DNA from: JBCCMA01 sp045107005
GTDB lineage: Bacteria > Pseudomonadota > Gammaproteobacteria > Steroidobacterales > JBCCMA01
Length of the DNA: 64,000 bases
Direction: 5' to 3'
NCBI GenBank assembly: GCA_045107005.1
Contig: JBGCFP010000036.1
Coordinates: forward strand, 3,374-67,373
Of this stretch, positions 42,687 to 50,451 are shown piece after piece (position 1 is the stretch's first letter; each line of letters starts with the position of its first letter). The notes beneath the pieces are model-generated. The model saw nothing but the letters and a program-made list of their open reading frames with translations. It searched no databases and was not told where the DNA came from. Position numbers and translations under genes: made by a program.

Positions 42687-42837
42687 GGACGCTCGAAAAA
42701 AGACTGGATGCTCGTTGATTCGTCCGGTAAGTTGCAGATATGGTGTTACTCGATATCACCGACGATATATGAAAGAAAAAACAATAAAATAGACCAAATA
42801 TTTATATCGACTCTTATATTTCAATTATTTATCATAT
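42687..42837 (+). promoter_or_regulatory. AT-rich promoter region before the DUF6502/CARF gene pair
   Basis: From about 42740 to 42840 the sequence is strongly AT-rich (runs such as TATATGAAAG and TTATATTTCAATTATTTAT), unlike the GC-rich surroundings. It looks like an AT-rich promoter or a nucleoid-protein (H-NS-like) binding region. No ORF is supported. Such islands often mark acquired genes. Confidence 0.45.
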
Positions 42838-43674
42838 ATGCAGAACAATACTGACAGTGTTGTCGTGAACGCGATCCGTCGCTTCCTGCCCAGTGTGATT
42901 CGCCTCGCACTGCGAGGTGGCATCAACGGACGGCAGTTTGTCGATTTGGTGAAGGAGTCTTACGTCGATGTCGTCACGGAAGATTACGGTCGCTCGGGAC
43001 GCCCCACCAACATCGCGCGCACGGCGCTGCTCACGGGCTTGTCGCGCAACGACGTGAAGCGGATCCGTGTTCGAGGTGATCTGAAAAATCCGTCACTTTC
43101 GTCAGACAAGAAACGCTACGGACTAGGGACTCTGCTTCGCGAATGGCACACCAACACAAGCTACCTGAATGCCGAGGGCGAGCCGATTGCGCTCAGCTTC
43201 GATGGCGAGGAGCCGTCTTTCTCCATGCTCGCGCGACGCTTTTTCAGCGACGTCCCGGCAACCACGACATTGCGGGAGCTGATTGAAACCGGTGCGGTAC
43301 GCAAGGATGAGAATGACCGAATTGTGGCCCTGCGCGACTACTTTTTGCCAGCGCCCGGCAACGTGCAGAACACAGAGCGCATGGGCGGGCTCATTGCGGA
43401 TTTCGTCGGCACCGTTAGTTACAACCTGCAGCGAAGTGAGCAGGAGCCGTCGCGTATCGAAATTCGCACGACGGAAGAGAATATTGCGTGCGAGCACGAG
43501 CCGGCATTTCGGCGCGTGCTGGAGCGAGAAGCGACGAAGTTTTATCGGCGCATTGAACGTTGGCTGAAAGACAAGAAAGAGTTTGAGACGTCGGACGACG
43601 AGGAAACGACGCGGCTAGGGTTTGGCGTGTATCAAATATCCGGTGGTGGCACCGAGGATACGCCAGACGATTAG
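42838..43674 (+). CDS. DUF6502-family helix-turn-helix protein
   Basis: A 278-residue soluble protein. The N-terminus (about 12-80) reads LPSVIRLALRGGINGRQFVDLVKESY, in two helices, then TALLTGLSRNDVKRIR, which fits the winged-helix start of DUF6502 proteins. The rest is helical with charged C-terminus (DDEETTR). ATG 42838 lies at the end of an AT-rich stretch. The next gene, 51 bases on, is an NE0113-type CARF protein, so a regulatory or defence link is possible. The family assignment is from memory of the motif. Confidence 0.65.
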   Translation: MQNNTDSVVVNAIRRFLPSVIRLALRGGINGRQFVDLVKESYVDVVTEDYGRSGRPTNIARTALLTGLSRNDVKRIRVRGDLKNPSLSSDKKRYGLGTLLREWHTNTSYLNAEGEPIALSFDGEEPSFSMLARRFFSDVPATTTLRELIETGAVRKDENDRIVALRDYFLPAPGNVQNTERMGGLIADFVGTVSYNLQRSEQEPSRIEIRTTEENIACEHEPAFRRVLEREATKFYRRIERWLKDKKEFETSDDEETTRLGFGVYQISGGGTEDTPDD

Positions 43675-43725
43675 CTCGCCGGCACCCGCGACCGTAACGT
43701 GTTCGAACGATGGAGAGTTTCGAAA

Positions 43726-44919
43726 ATGGAGCATCAACGATTGCAGTCCGGGGACCGAACGTCTTCAACGCCAAAGAAAAACGTCCTGTTGTGCGTCGCG
43801 AGTGAGTGCCCGCAGGTCGTCACCCAAACCATCTACGGCCTTGCTCACATGCCCCGGCCGTGGGTTCCCGATGAAGTCGTCGTTATTACCGGTCAGCGAG
43901 GCGCGCGGCGTATTGAGGCAAGCCTGGTCGGCGACGGGCATTTTCAGGGCGTGTTTGGCGAGTTGGCTCGTCGTTTGACCCTCAAGGTGCCCGTGGCAAC
44001 GGCCCGGCTTTGTCTGGAAGTGATGACCCGCTCGTGCAAGCCCAACGCGCCGCTCTACTCACTCGAAACCGTCCGCCACCGGCGGGACATTGGCAACTCT
44101 ATCCTTAAAACCGTGCAGCGGATTACCGACGACGACGATACTCAGCTGTGGATTTCACTCGGGCCGGACCAAAATGTCGTCGCGAGTTTTCTTGCTGGTC
44201 ACGCTTTGTCCCTGCTGGGTCGACCTCAGGATCGTCTGGTACAGGCTGTGGGCACGGACAGTGATCCGGGTATGGCGGCGTCCTATTACCCGTCGGCCGC
44301 GCACGGTGAAGGCGATCAGCCGGCGCGTATTTGCGACGTTCCGTTTGCCCGCATTGAAGGCTTGGCGTCCGTGCGCAATCTTGCGCGCCAGGTGGATTAC
44401 TCAACCTTGTGTCACGGCCTCGATGGCAATGCGCATCTTCAGATAAGCAGTGTTTTCAGCGGGCTGCAGTTTCGCTTCTCGAATGCGTTCGATGTGCTGT
44501 GCGACAGTTCGCATCGACGGACGGAACCGCGTTTTGAGCCACGCGCTGCTGCGCTTTACGCCTATTACGCAGAACGTGCGCGACGTGGTGCACCGTTTGT
44601 CACGGATGATCAAACGCTCGACGAGCCGGACGAGTTTTTGGCCCTCTACGAAGCCTGTCTGGTCGGTGGAGGGCGTAAATCGGAGTCGGACGGTAGTCGC
44701 GGTCTAACCCGCGAAGCGTTGCGCTCGGCACGCAGTCGCATTGGTCGCACGTTACAAGCGTTGGTGAAAAACGGCGCGAGCTTCGCGGCTTATCGCATCT
44801 ACAGCCGGCGCAGTGAACGCTCCTACGGCTTGGGGCTGCAGCCCGAGCAAATTGCCTTTATCGATTGGGCCGGTGCCGATGCCTGGCAGACGTCTCCCTA
44901 CGCCACGGTGCGATGTTGA
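43726..44919 (+). CDS. Orphan CARF protein of the CRISPR-associated NE0113 type
   Basis: A 397-residue protein. The N-terminus (19-40) matches the CARF start of the NE0113 family: NVLLCVASECPQVVTQTIYG, then DEVVVITGQRGARRI. A second block (141-171) matches the family line ISxAGGRKTMxxxLGYALSLFGRPQDRL, but the GGRKT stretch is GPDQN here while GHALSLLGRPQDRL is kept. The C-terminus fits the winged-helix ending (RIGRTLQAL, RSYGLGLQPEQIAF). These proteins normally sense cyclic oligoadenylate made by type III CRISPR complexes. None of those genes nor an array is in the window. ATG 43726 is used, with GGAGAG eight bases before it. Confidence 0.75.
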   Translation: MEHQRLQSGDRTSSTPKKNVLLCVASECPQVVTQTIYGLAHMPRPWVPDEVVVITGQRGARRIEASLVGDGHFQGVFGELARRLTLKVPVATARLCLEVMTRSCKPNAPLYSLETVRHRRDIGNSILKTVQRITDDDDTQLWISLGPDQNVVASFLAGHALSLLGRPQDRLVQAVGTDSDPGMAASYYPSAAHGEGDQPARICDVPFARIEGLASVRNLARQVDYSTLCHGLDGNAHLQISSVFSGLQFRFSNAFDVLCDSSHRRTEPRFEPRAAALYAYYAERARRGAPFVTDDQTLDEPDEFLALYEACLVGGGRKSESDGSRGLTREALRSARSRIGRTLQALVKNGASFAAYRIYSRRSERSYGLGLQPEQIAFIDWAGADAWQTSPYATVRC

Positions 44920-44959
44920 GTCGACCGGGCCCAACATGCTGGATGCTTGATTGCCCAAA

Positions 44960-44975
44960 TTCGCCAATTGGCGAA
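44960..44975. repeat. Perfect 16-bp palindrome after the CARF gene
   Basis: TTCGCCAATTGGCGAA, 40 bases past the stop of the NE0113-like gene. It could be an operator or a weak terminator; no T-run follows. Confidence 0.45.
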
Positions 44976-45003
44976 ATTGAGTGGCAACGATTTGCCCTGT
45001 GCA

Positions 45004-45050
45004 AAGTGATGGTCGAGCGCGCAACGCAACGCGCGCTCGCAAAATCACTT
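45004..45050 (+). promoter_or_regulatory. Long stem-loop in the leader of the small exported protein gene
   Basis: Outer arms AAGTGAT/ATCACTT (45004-45010 and 45044-45050) and inner GC-rich arms GAGCGCGC/GCGCGCTC (45015-45022 and 45031-45038) form one interrupted hairpin, 16 bases before the start codon region (AAAGGAAACGCAA-ATG). Possible translational or attenuation control. Confidence 0.5.
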
Positions 45051-45066
45051 CGCAAAGGAAACGCAA

Positions 45067-45300
45067 ATGAACGCAACTCGCAAACTGCTCACCGCCGTCG
45101 CTGCTTCTGGTCTTCTGATGAGCGCGATGACCGCTGCCGCCGCAGACACTTCGTCCACGTCAACGATCACTCAGTCGATTACGGCGTCTTCCGGGGGATT
45201 CTCCACTGACGCAACGGATCGTGGTGGTCGTCCTGCGCCCAAGGGTGAGACGCAATCCACGATCTCGATTCTGGATTGGCTGCGGGGTCTCATGGATTGA
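45067..45300 (+). CDS. Small exported protein of unknown function
   Basis: A 77-residue precursor. Signal peptide about 1-26 (cut after AAAA). The mature part is about 51 residues, Ser/Thr-rich, ending in an amphipathic helix ISILDWLRGLMD. Starts at ATG 45067 with AAAGGAAA at good spacing. An unusual stem-loop lies in the leader. No family recognised. The membrane-active look of the last helix is an observation, not a functional claim. Confidence 0.65.
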   Translation: MNATRKLLTAVAASGLLMSAMTAAAADTSSTSTITQSITASSGGFSTDATDRGGRPAPKGETQSTISILDWLRGLMD

Positions 45301-45378
45301 TACAGACCTTGGCGCAAGGACGCGCGCGGGGCGAGGGATTGCCCCTGATTGCCAGGGTTTTGCGAGCTCATACTCGCG

Positions 45379-46650
45379 CTAAGGACGCAACGTGCTGATC
45401 GGCAGAACGGCAGTGCGAACGTAGGTGTCCGTCGCCGTATCACCGATCGCTTGCCACGCGAACACCAGTTGATCACCGCTGCGCTCCATTTGCGGCATGC
45501 CGCTACGTCGACTGCTGTCGAGCGCAACCGTCGTGTAGATCGGCGACAAGTCACCGCTCGCCGTCGCGCGACGCAGACACAGTTGAGCGGCGTCTGACGA
45601 AGAGGTGCACACCCAGCTGATCGCGACGCTGTTCGCGTCAAGCCAGACGATATCCACTCGGCCGACGGGCTGCTCTTTGTCAATGACTAAAGCATCACCA
45701 AACCGCCGACCTCCGTCGTCGGAAAACGCCAGTTGTACTGTGGGCGTGTGATCCGCTCCGGTGAACCAGGCGATGGCCACATGATCACCGGATGCGTCAA
45801 GCACAGGGCCGTTCACCGGGCAACCTTCAATTTTCCAATTGTCCGGGCCAAGAGTTTGTGGTGGCGTTGGCGGTTGCGAATCAATGCGCGCGACCACGAT
45901 ATCGCGAACTTCGTCATCGCTGCGATCGCGGTACGCCACGAGCGGGCCGCTATCGGTCATTGCGCTCGCGGTCTGACAGCAATCGCAGACGCGCGCATCG
46001 ACCACTTGCGCGTCCGCAGCGTCGCCGCCAAGAACCGTATTGAACAGCTGCATGGCGCCACCGGTTGCGTGATGGCCGCGACCGCCACCATCAGTGGCAC
46101 GGCCGTCAAGCCAATGGATCCCCGCACCATTTGCCGTTGGATAAACGCTGACGAAACCGTGTTCGGTTCGGGTGCCGTCCCGATGCAACACAAACGGCGT
46201 GTCCCAACGGCGACCTTGGTCGGATGACAGCGCCACGTGAATGTCGTAGGCGTACGTGGCCGGGCCGCTGCGCACACGCCAGTGCGCCAGTCGCCGTGTG
46301 CCGCGAAGAGGAACCACGGCCCCGAAGTCGGCCCAGTTGACGAACCAGTCGCTGCCGGTAGCAATGGTGGTCTGCGAGTGCCAGCCGTTGTCCGCGTAGT
46401 CCGCGCTGCGCAGCGCCACACGGTCATCGGGGAAGTGGTCCAGCCACGAAAGCACCAACTGTCCATCGGGGCTGCGGTTCAAAGCGGCTTGTCCGCTGCG
46501 TCCACTGGCTGGCGAATCAATGAACTGCAACGCGAGAGGCTGCGTGATGGCGACGGGAGGCGGGGCGCAGCCGCTCGCCAGCACACTCAGCATCGCGCCG
46601 ATAACAAGTTTCGTCAGTTGAGTTGGAATTGTCACTCGCTGCACCCGCAC
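45379..46650 (-). CDS. Sialidase-like (BNR) propeller lipoprotein
   Basis: A 423-residue exported lipoprotein with lipobox L-A-S-G-C near residue 28. The body shows sialidase/BNR-type repeats (SSDQGRRWDTP, FSDDGGRRFGD) expected of a six-bladed propeller, and a Cys-rich loop VCDCCQTAS in the middle. Catalytic residues of true sialidases were not identified, so it may be only a binding propeller. The start is GTG 46650 or GTG 46635; neither has a clear ribosome-binding site. Confidence 0.75.
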   Translation of the reverse strand: MRVQRVTIPTQLTKLVIGAMLSVLASGCAPPPVAITQPLALQFIDSPASGRSGQAALNRSPDGQLVLSWLDHFPDDRVALRSADYADNGWHSQTTIATGSDWFVNWADFGAVVPLRGTRRLAHWRVRSGPATYAYDIHVALSSDQGRRWDTPFVLHRDGTRTEHGFVSVYPTANGAGIHWLDGRATDGGGRGHHATGGAMQLFNTVLGGDAADAQVVDARVCDCCQTASAMTDSGPLVAYRDRSDDEVRDIVVARIDSQPPTPPQTLGPDNWKIEGCPVNGPVLDASGDHVAIAWFTGADHTPTVQLAFSDDGGRRFGDALVIDKEQPVGRVDIVWLDANSVAISWVCTSSSDAAQLCLRRATASGDLSPIYTTVALDSSRRSGMPQMERSGDQLVFAWQAIGDTATDTYVRTAVLPISTLRP

Positions 46651-46785
46651 GGGTCGACACGCAGCCTGCAGCTTGGGTGACAGCGCAGGCTGTCGTCAAC
46701 CCGCCGTGCACATTGAATAACCGCGGGCTTAAACCCTGAGCGCCACTTCGTCATCCAACCCACAACCAGACACCGGAGACCCGCT

Positions 46786-47676
46786 ATGAATCTACTGACC
46801 AAATCCATTTTGCCCGTCTTTTTTGCCCTCGCGATGTCGACCGCGATGGCTTCCGATCTGGAGCGGCAGTTCGATGTCGGTAGCGGCGGTAAGCTGATCG
46901 TGGATACCAATCCTGGCAAATTGGATATCCGGACCGGTGGTACCGATGTGCAAGTCGAAGTCTTGCGCAGCGGAGAACGCGCCGACGAATTTCTTGTGGA
47001 ATTCGAACAAAAGGGAAACGAAGTGACGATTCGAGGCGAGTGGCCGAGCGAGTTGTCCTCATGGCGTTCGCGGCCCAGAGCGCGCATCGAATACCGCATC
47101 ACGATTCCAAGCCGGTTCGATCTCGACCTGTCGACCAGCGGTGGTTCGATCCGCGTGGAGGATCTCGACGGAGAACTGCGTGCCCAGACCTCGGGCGGTG
47201 CCATGAGCTTCGGCATGGTCAGCGGCGAAGTGAATGCCTACACCTCCGGCGGCAGCATCACACTTGAAGGTGGCGGTGCGGACGCGAACTTGAATACATC
47301 GGGCGGCAGCATACGCGTGGGCGAAGTGGCGGGAGACTTGAAAGCCACCACATCGGGCGGTTCGATTCGCATCGCTGGTGTCAGCGGCAACGTGCAAGCC
47401 AATACGTCCGGCGGCAGTGTCGAAGCCACGTTGCGTACGCAGCCCACCAGCGACTGTCGTTTGTCGACGTCGGGCGGCACCGTGACCTTGAATTTGTCGG
47501 ATGCGTTCGCGGTCAATATTGATGCAAGCAGCAGTGGCGGCGGCGTGCGTTCCGATTTTCCGATCGAAGGCAAAACCAAATCCAAGCGTCGGTTGCGTGG
47601 CGCGATCAACGGCGGCGGACCGCTGATGCGGCTAAAAAGCAGCGGCGGTGGCGTACGCATTCGTCGCGGCGGTTAA
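46786..47676 (+). CDS. Exported DUF4097 beta-helix repeat protein
   Basis: A 296-residue protein with signal peptide 1-22 (cut after AMA). The body is a series of seven TSGG(S/A/T) turns (about 115-235) spaced 15-25 residues apart, the pattern of DUF4097 putative adhesin proteins, which fold as a right-handed beta helix. The C-terminus is basic (KTKSKRRLRG). Periplasmic or surface location. Function unknown; in other bacteria relatives accompany anti-sigma or stress loci, but none is seen here. Confidence 0.8.
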   Translation: MNLLTKSILPVFFALAMSTAMASDLERQFDVGSGGKLIVDTNPGKLDIRTGGTDVQVEVLRSGERADEFLVEFEQKGNEVTIRGEWPSELSSWRSRPRARIEYRITIPSRFDLDLSTSGGSIRVEDLDGELRAQTSGGAMSFGMVSGEVNAYTSGGSITLEGGGADANLNTSGGSIRVGEVAGDLKATTSGGSIRIAGVSGNVQANTSGGSVEATLRTQPTSDCRLSTSGGTVTLNLSDAFAVNIDASSSGGGVRSDFPIEGKTKSKRRLRGAINGGGPLMRLKSSGGGVRIRRGG

Positions 47677-47685
47677 TGCCCCGGC

Positions 47686-48258
47686 CTAGCAACGCACGCC
47701 GAGAAACAGGCGCGGCGCCAGTGGTGGCGACGCGCCTTTTTCGTGTTCGGTCCAGCGAACGGTTTTGTCATTAGTCGCTATCCACGTCGAAAGCGCCGTC
47801 ATCTCTTCGCGCCCGGTTGGATGACCAACGTAAGCGATCACCGACAGCAGGCCGCCAGGTCGCAGCAGCTGGGTCGCCTGGGTCAACGCGACCACGGTCG
47901 TGTCCGCGGTGGTCGTCAGCGTTTTGTCCCCGCCGGGCAGATAGCCGAGGTTGAACATCACGGCGCCCACTCTCCCATGCTGATCGGCGGGCAAGTGCTC
48001 GAGCATGCGCTCGTGACTGTCCTCAATCAGTGTCACATCGCCGCGCTCGGATCGCGGCAAGGTCAACAGCTGTTGGCGGGCTTGGGTCAGTGCGGCGGGC
48101 TGGATATCAAACGACCAAACGCGCCCCTCGGGCCCAACGTGCCCGGCGAGAAACAGGGTGTCGTGACCGTTGCCGAGGGTGGCGTCCACCGCTGTGTCGC
48201 CGCGTCGAAGAACTTGCGCCACGGCGGCTTTCGCAGCGCTGGTGCGGCGCGCAGTCAC
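47686..48258 (-). CDS. MnmM (YtqB)-like tRNA-uridine methyltransferase
   Basis: A 190-residue class I SAM methyltransferase. Motif I is AVDATLGNGHDTLFLA (about 23-38), motif II VWSFDIQ, and NLGYLPGGDKT is the family's hallmark. This is the rRNA_methylase/YtqB group, of which B. subtilis MnmM methylates nm5s2U at the tRNA wobble position. GTG 48258 overlaps the stop of the upstream FAD oxidoreductase as GTGA, so both are made together. The pair could replace the two halves of MnmC. Specificity is inferred. Confidence 0.8.
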   Translation of the reverse strand: MTARRTSAAKAAVAQVLRRGDTAVDATLGNGHDTLFLAGHVGPEGRVWSFDIQPAALTQARQQLLTLPRSERGDVTLIEDSHERMLEHLPADQHGRVGAVMFNLGYLPGGDKTLTTTADTTVVALTQATQLLRPGGLLSVIAYVGHPTGREEMTALSTWIATNDKTVRWTEHEKGASPPLAPRLFLGVRC

Positions 48259-49289
48259 GCAGGTTCCAACGCGCGAACGGGTGGGCCGCTCATCAGTTGC
48301 TCGGCCAGGCGCTCGGCTTGCCAGGGGGCCCACAGGACGCCGCGTGACCCAAGGCCGTTGAAAAGAACAACAGACCCGTGGACGGGGTGTGCACCAACGA
48401 GGACTTGGCGGCCGGGACCGACCGGGCGCAGTCCCGCCTGCTGATCGACAACTCGAAACGAACGATCGACCAACTTGGTCAGCGCCGTCTCGAGCGTGGT
48501 GCGGGCGTCGCGCGTGGGCGCTGGGTCGTGATCGCCGTGATCGTAGGTAGCGCCAAATCGATACACGCCTGGTTCGTCGGCTGGCAGCAACCAGTAACCA
48601 CGACTGTGCGTTGTGCGCTGCTCGTGAAAATCGTCGATGGTCACCGTAATAATCTCGCCTTTCGCCGGATTGAGCTTGCTGTCAGCGAGCCACGGGTTGC
48701 CGCGGTCGTCGCTGCCGCCGCAAAGCACCACGTAGCGAGCGCGGGCACCGAGGTTTTTGATGTGCACGCCTGTGCTTTCGGGCTCGATATCACTGGGGCA
48801 AATCTCGCACTTGCGCAGGCTCTCCCGAGCTGACAGCTGGTCGCGCACAGCGTCCACGTATTTGGGCACGTCGAGCCTGGCCGCCGAGCGCATCAGCGCC
48901 GCATCAGCAAACCGCCTGAACCCGGCAGCCGGTGCGGGTGAGGCATCGGCTAAGTCGTGTTCGAGATCGGCACGTCGTGTCGCCAGCCGGCGGGCATCCT
49001 CCTCGGTCGGAAACAGCCGCAGGGCTGGGCGCTCGAACCAGAACGCCTGACCCTCGGAATCCTCAACCTCTCTATAATGCTTCGCGGCGGCGGCTCGGTC
49101 GCGCTGAAAGTGCGCCGGTTGACCCAGTGCACGGCCAGTGGCAGGCGTAACCAGACCAGCAGCAACGCTTGAAGCCGTGCCGCCTGCGCCCCGGTCAGCG
49201 ACCAGCACTCGAGCGCCGCGCTGCAGCAAAGCCCAGGAAAGTGCGGAGCCTGCCAGCCCCTGGCCCACAATGATTACGTCGTACTGCAA
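48255..49289 (-). CDS. FAD-dependent oxidoreductase (DAO family), MnmC(o)/MnmL-like
   Basis: A 344-residue FAD enzyme. The dinucleotide-binding start is DVIIVGQGLAGSALSWALLQRG. GGTASSVAAGLVTP follows, and the DAO C-terminal signature is LRPVGPGRQVLVG with FNGLGSRGVLWAPWQAE. The start is probably TTG 49289 (GTTTGACG-TTG); TTG 49295 is also possible. It is coupled by a 4-base overlap to the MnmM-like methylase, suggesting it removes the carboxymethyl group from cmnm5s2U to give the methylase its substrate. The fit to MnmL/MnmC(o) is by context; a glycine-oxidase-like role remains possible. Confidence 0.75.
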   Translation of the reverse strand: MQYDVIIVGQGLAGSALSWALLQRGARVLVADRGAGGTASSVAAGLVTPATGRALGQPAHFQRDRAAAAKHYREVEDSEGQAFWFERPALRLFPTEEDARRLATRRADLEHDLADASPAPAAGFRRFADAALMRSAARLDVPKYVDAVRDQLSARESLRKCEICPSDIEPESTGVHIKNLGARARYVVLCGGSDDRGNPWLADSKLNPAKGEIITVTIDDFHEQRTTHSRGYWLLPADEPGVYRFGATYDHGDHDPAPTRDARTTLETALTKLVDRSFRVVDQQAGLRPVGPGRQVLVGAHPVHGSVVLFNGLGSRGVLWAPWQAERLAEQLMSGPPVRALEPA

Positions 49290-49741
49290 CGTCAAACCTG
49301 TCCCATGAAAAAGCGCGGGCAATAGTCGTTCCAACACTCTGTTTATGCAAGCGAATTGGAAGGCATGCAACGAGCCCTGATTGTCTTATGTCGGGAAACC
49401 AGACGCTTTTGATATCCGGTTTTCCGTTTCGGTCAACAATTGTAAAGACATGAAAAATAACGGTTATTTGTTGTCGTGGAGCCTTGAGGCCACGGATCGT
49501 GGGCCGTCATGTATCTGCGCTGCGGGCGACTCCGGGCTTCGGTGTCGGAAAATTTCACACATACCGTATTTGAACGAGAGGCTGACAGAGTCTAATTGTC
49601 ACAAAAACCCAAGAAACAGGCACTTACAAAAGTTGGCACCGCTTTTGCAATACTTCCCCCAGTCGCGGCAGATGCTGCGGGTACTTTTCAGACAAAATTT
49701 GGTAACTCGCCTCTCAAATATGAGCGGTACAGGGGATAAAA
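49290..49741 (+). promoter_or_regulatory. Divergent region with a sigma-54 promoter before the PEP-CTERM gene
   Basis: A perfect sigma-54 promoter, TGGCAC-N5-TTGCA (49634-49649), lies 92 bases before the PEP-CTERM start. An inverted repeat TGACA-N9-TGTCA (49583-49601) about 33 bases upstream could bind an enhancer protein. PEP-CTERM genes in other bacteria are controlled by the PrsK/PrsR pair with RpoN. The remaining roughly 290 bp holds no gene I can support. Confidence 0.8.
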
Positions 49742-50311
49742 ATGAAACTTAAAGCAATTATGGCTACTGCTGCTGCCACGCTGCTCCTGAGCACGTCGGC
49801 AAACGCTCTGATGATCGATCTGGCTGGCGAAGAAGCCGACGGCGGCGCGTTCAACGTCTTCGTGGTTCCTAACGCTGATACCGGTGCAGTCACCGACATC
49901 ACCTTTGACTTCATCTACGATGCAGGCAATAACGGTTCGAACATCTCTTGGGGTTCGGAGCTGGTCGTTCAGATCGGTCACCTCCCAACGATGTCTTTCG
50001 CTCAAATCGGTACGGTTGACGGCGGTTGTGCTGTTTTCGGCATCGACTGCGCATTCGACCTGATGTGGGACGACACCAGCGGCATCTTCTCCGCTTCGGG
50101 TTCGATCACGTTCATGGACCCAATCCTTGACGGTTCGGGCGACTGGGAAATCCTGATCGCTGACTCGTTCGACGATGCTGGCATCGACGGCGTGTTCCTG
50201 GACGGTTCGTTCATCTCGGTGAACCAGGTTGCTCAGGTTCCAGTGCCTGCTACGCTTCTGCTGATCGGCCTTGGTGTCGCTGGCATGGGCTTGGCTCGCC
50301 GCCGCGCCTAA
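49742..50311 (+). CDS. PEP-CTERM sorting-domain protein
   Basis: A 189-residue exported protein. Signal peptide 1-22 (cut after SANA). The body is acidic, Gly/Asp-rich and beta-type (about 25-160). The C-terminal signal is VPVPATLLLIGLGVAGMGLA then RRRA. It is expressed from the sigma-54 promoter at 49634-49649 and ends in a strong terminator, so it is a single-gene unit. Codon use is notably regular (GGT, GCT, CGT), suggesting high expression. Probably an exosortase substrate tied to exopolysaccharide or flocs. Confidence 0.88.
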   Translation: MKLKAIMATAAATLLLSTSANALMIDLAGEEADGGAFNVFVVPNADTGAVTDITFDFIYDAGNNGSNISWGSELVVQIGHLPTMSFAQIGTVDGGCAVFGIDCAFDLMWDDTSGIFSASGSITFMDPILDGSGDWEILIADSFDDAGIDGVFLDGSFISVNQVAQVPVPATLLLIGLGVAGMGLARRRA

Positions 50312-50333
50312 GCGCTTAGAGATCTAATCTCTG

Positions 50334-50369
50334 AAAAAGCCCCGTCGGGTGACCGACGGGGCTTTTTTT
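50334..50369 (+). terminator. Rho-independent terminator
   Basis: An 11-bp GC-rich stem (AGCCCCGTCGG with its complement, 50338-50363) with loop GTGA and seven T residues; the preceding A-run makes it bidirectional. Confidence 0.95.
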
Positions 50370-50451
50370 GTGGGTTACTTCCGCTGTTTAGTGGCAGTCT
50401 GTGGCACACTGCTCCGCCAGAGAAACCGGCTGCCGGACCTTGCGAGGAATC

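Noticed and set aside
42838..45300. CRISPR array or cas operon near the NE0113-like gene
   Set aside because: No regularly spaced direct repeats and no Cas10, Csm or Cmr-like gene were found around it.
49381..49752. Reading frame in the region before the PEP-CTERM gene
   Set aside because: It spans the sigma-54 promoter and inverted repeat, has no ribosome-binding site and no recognisable protein character.
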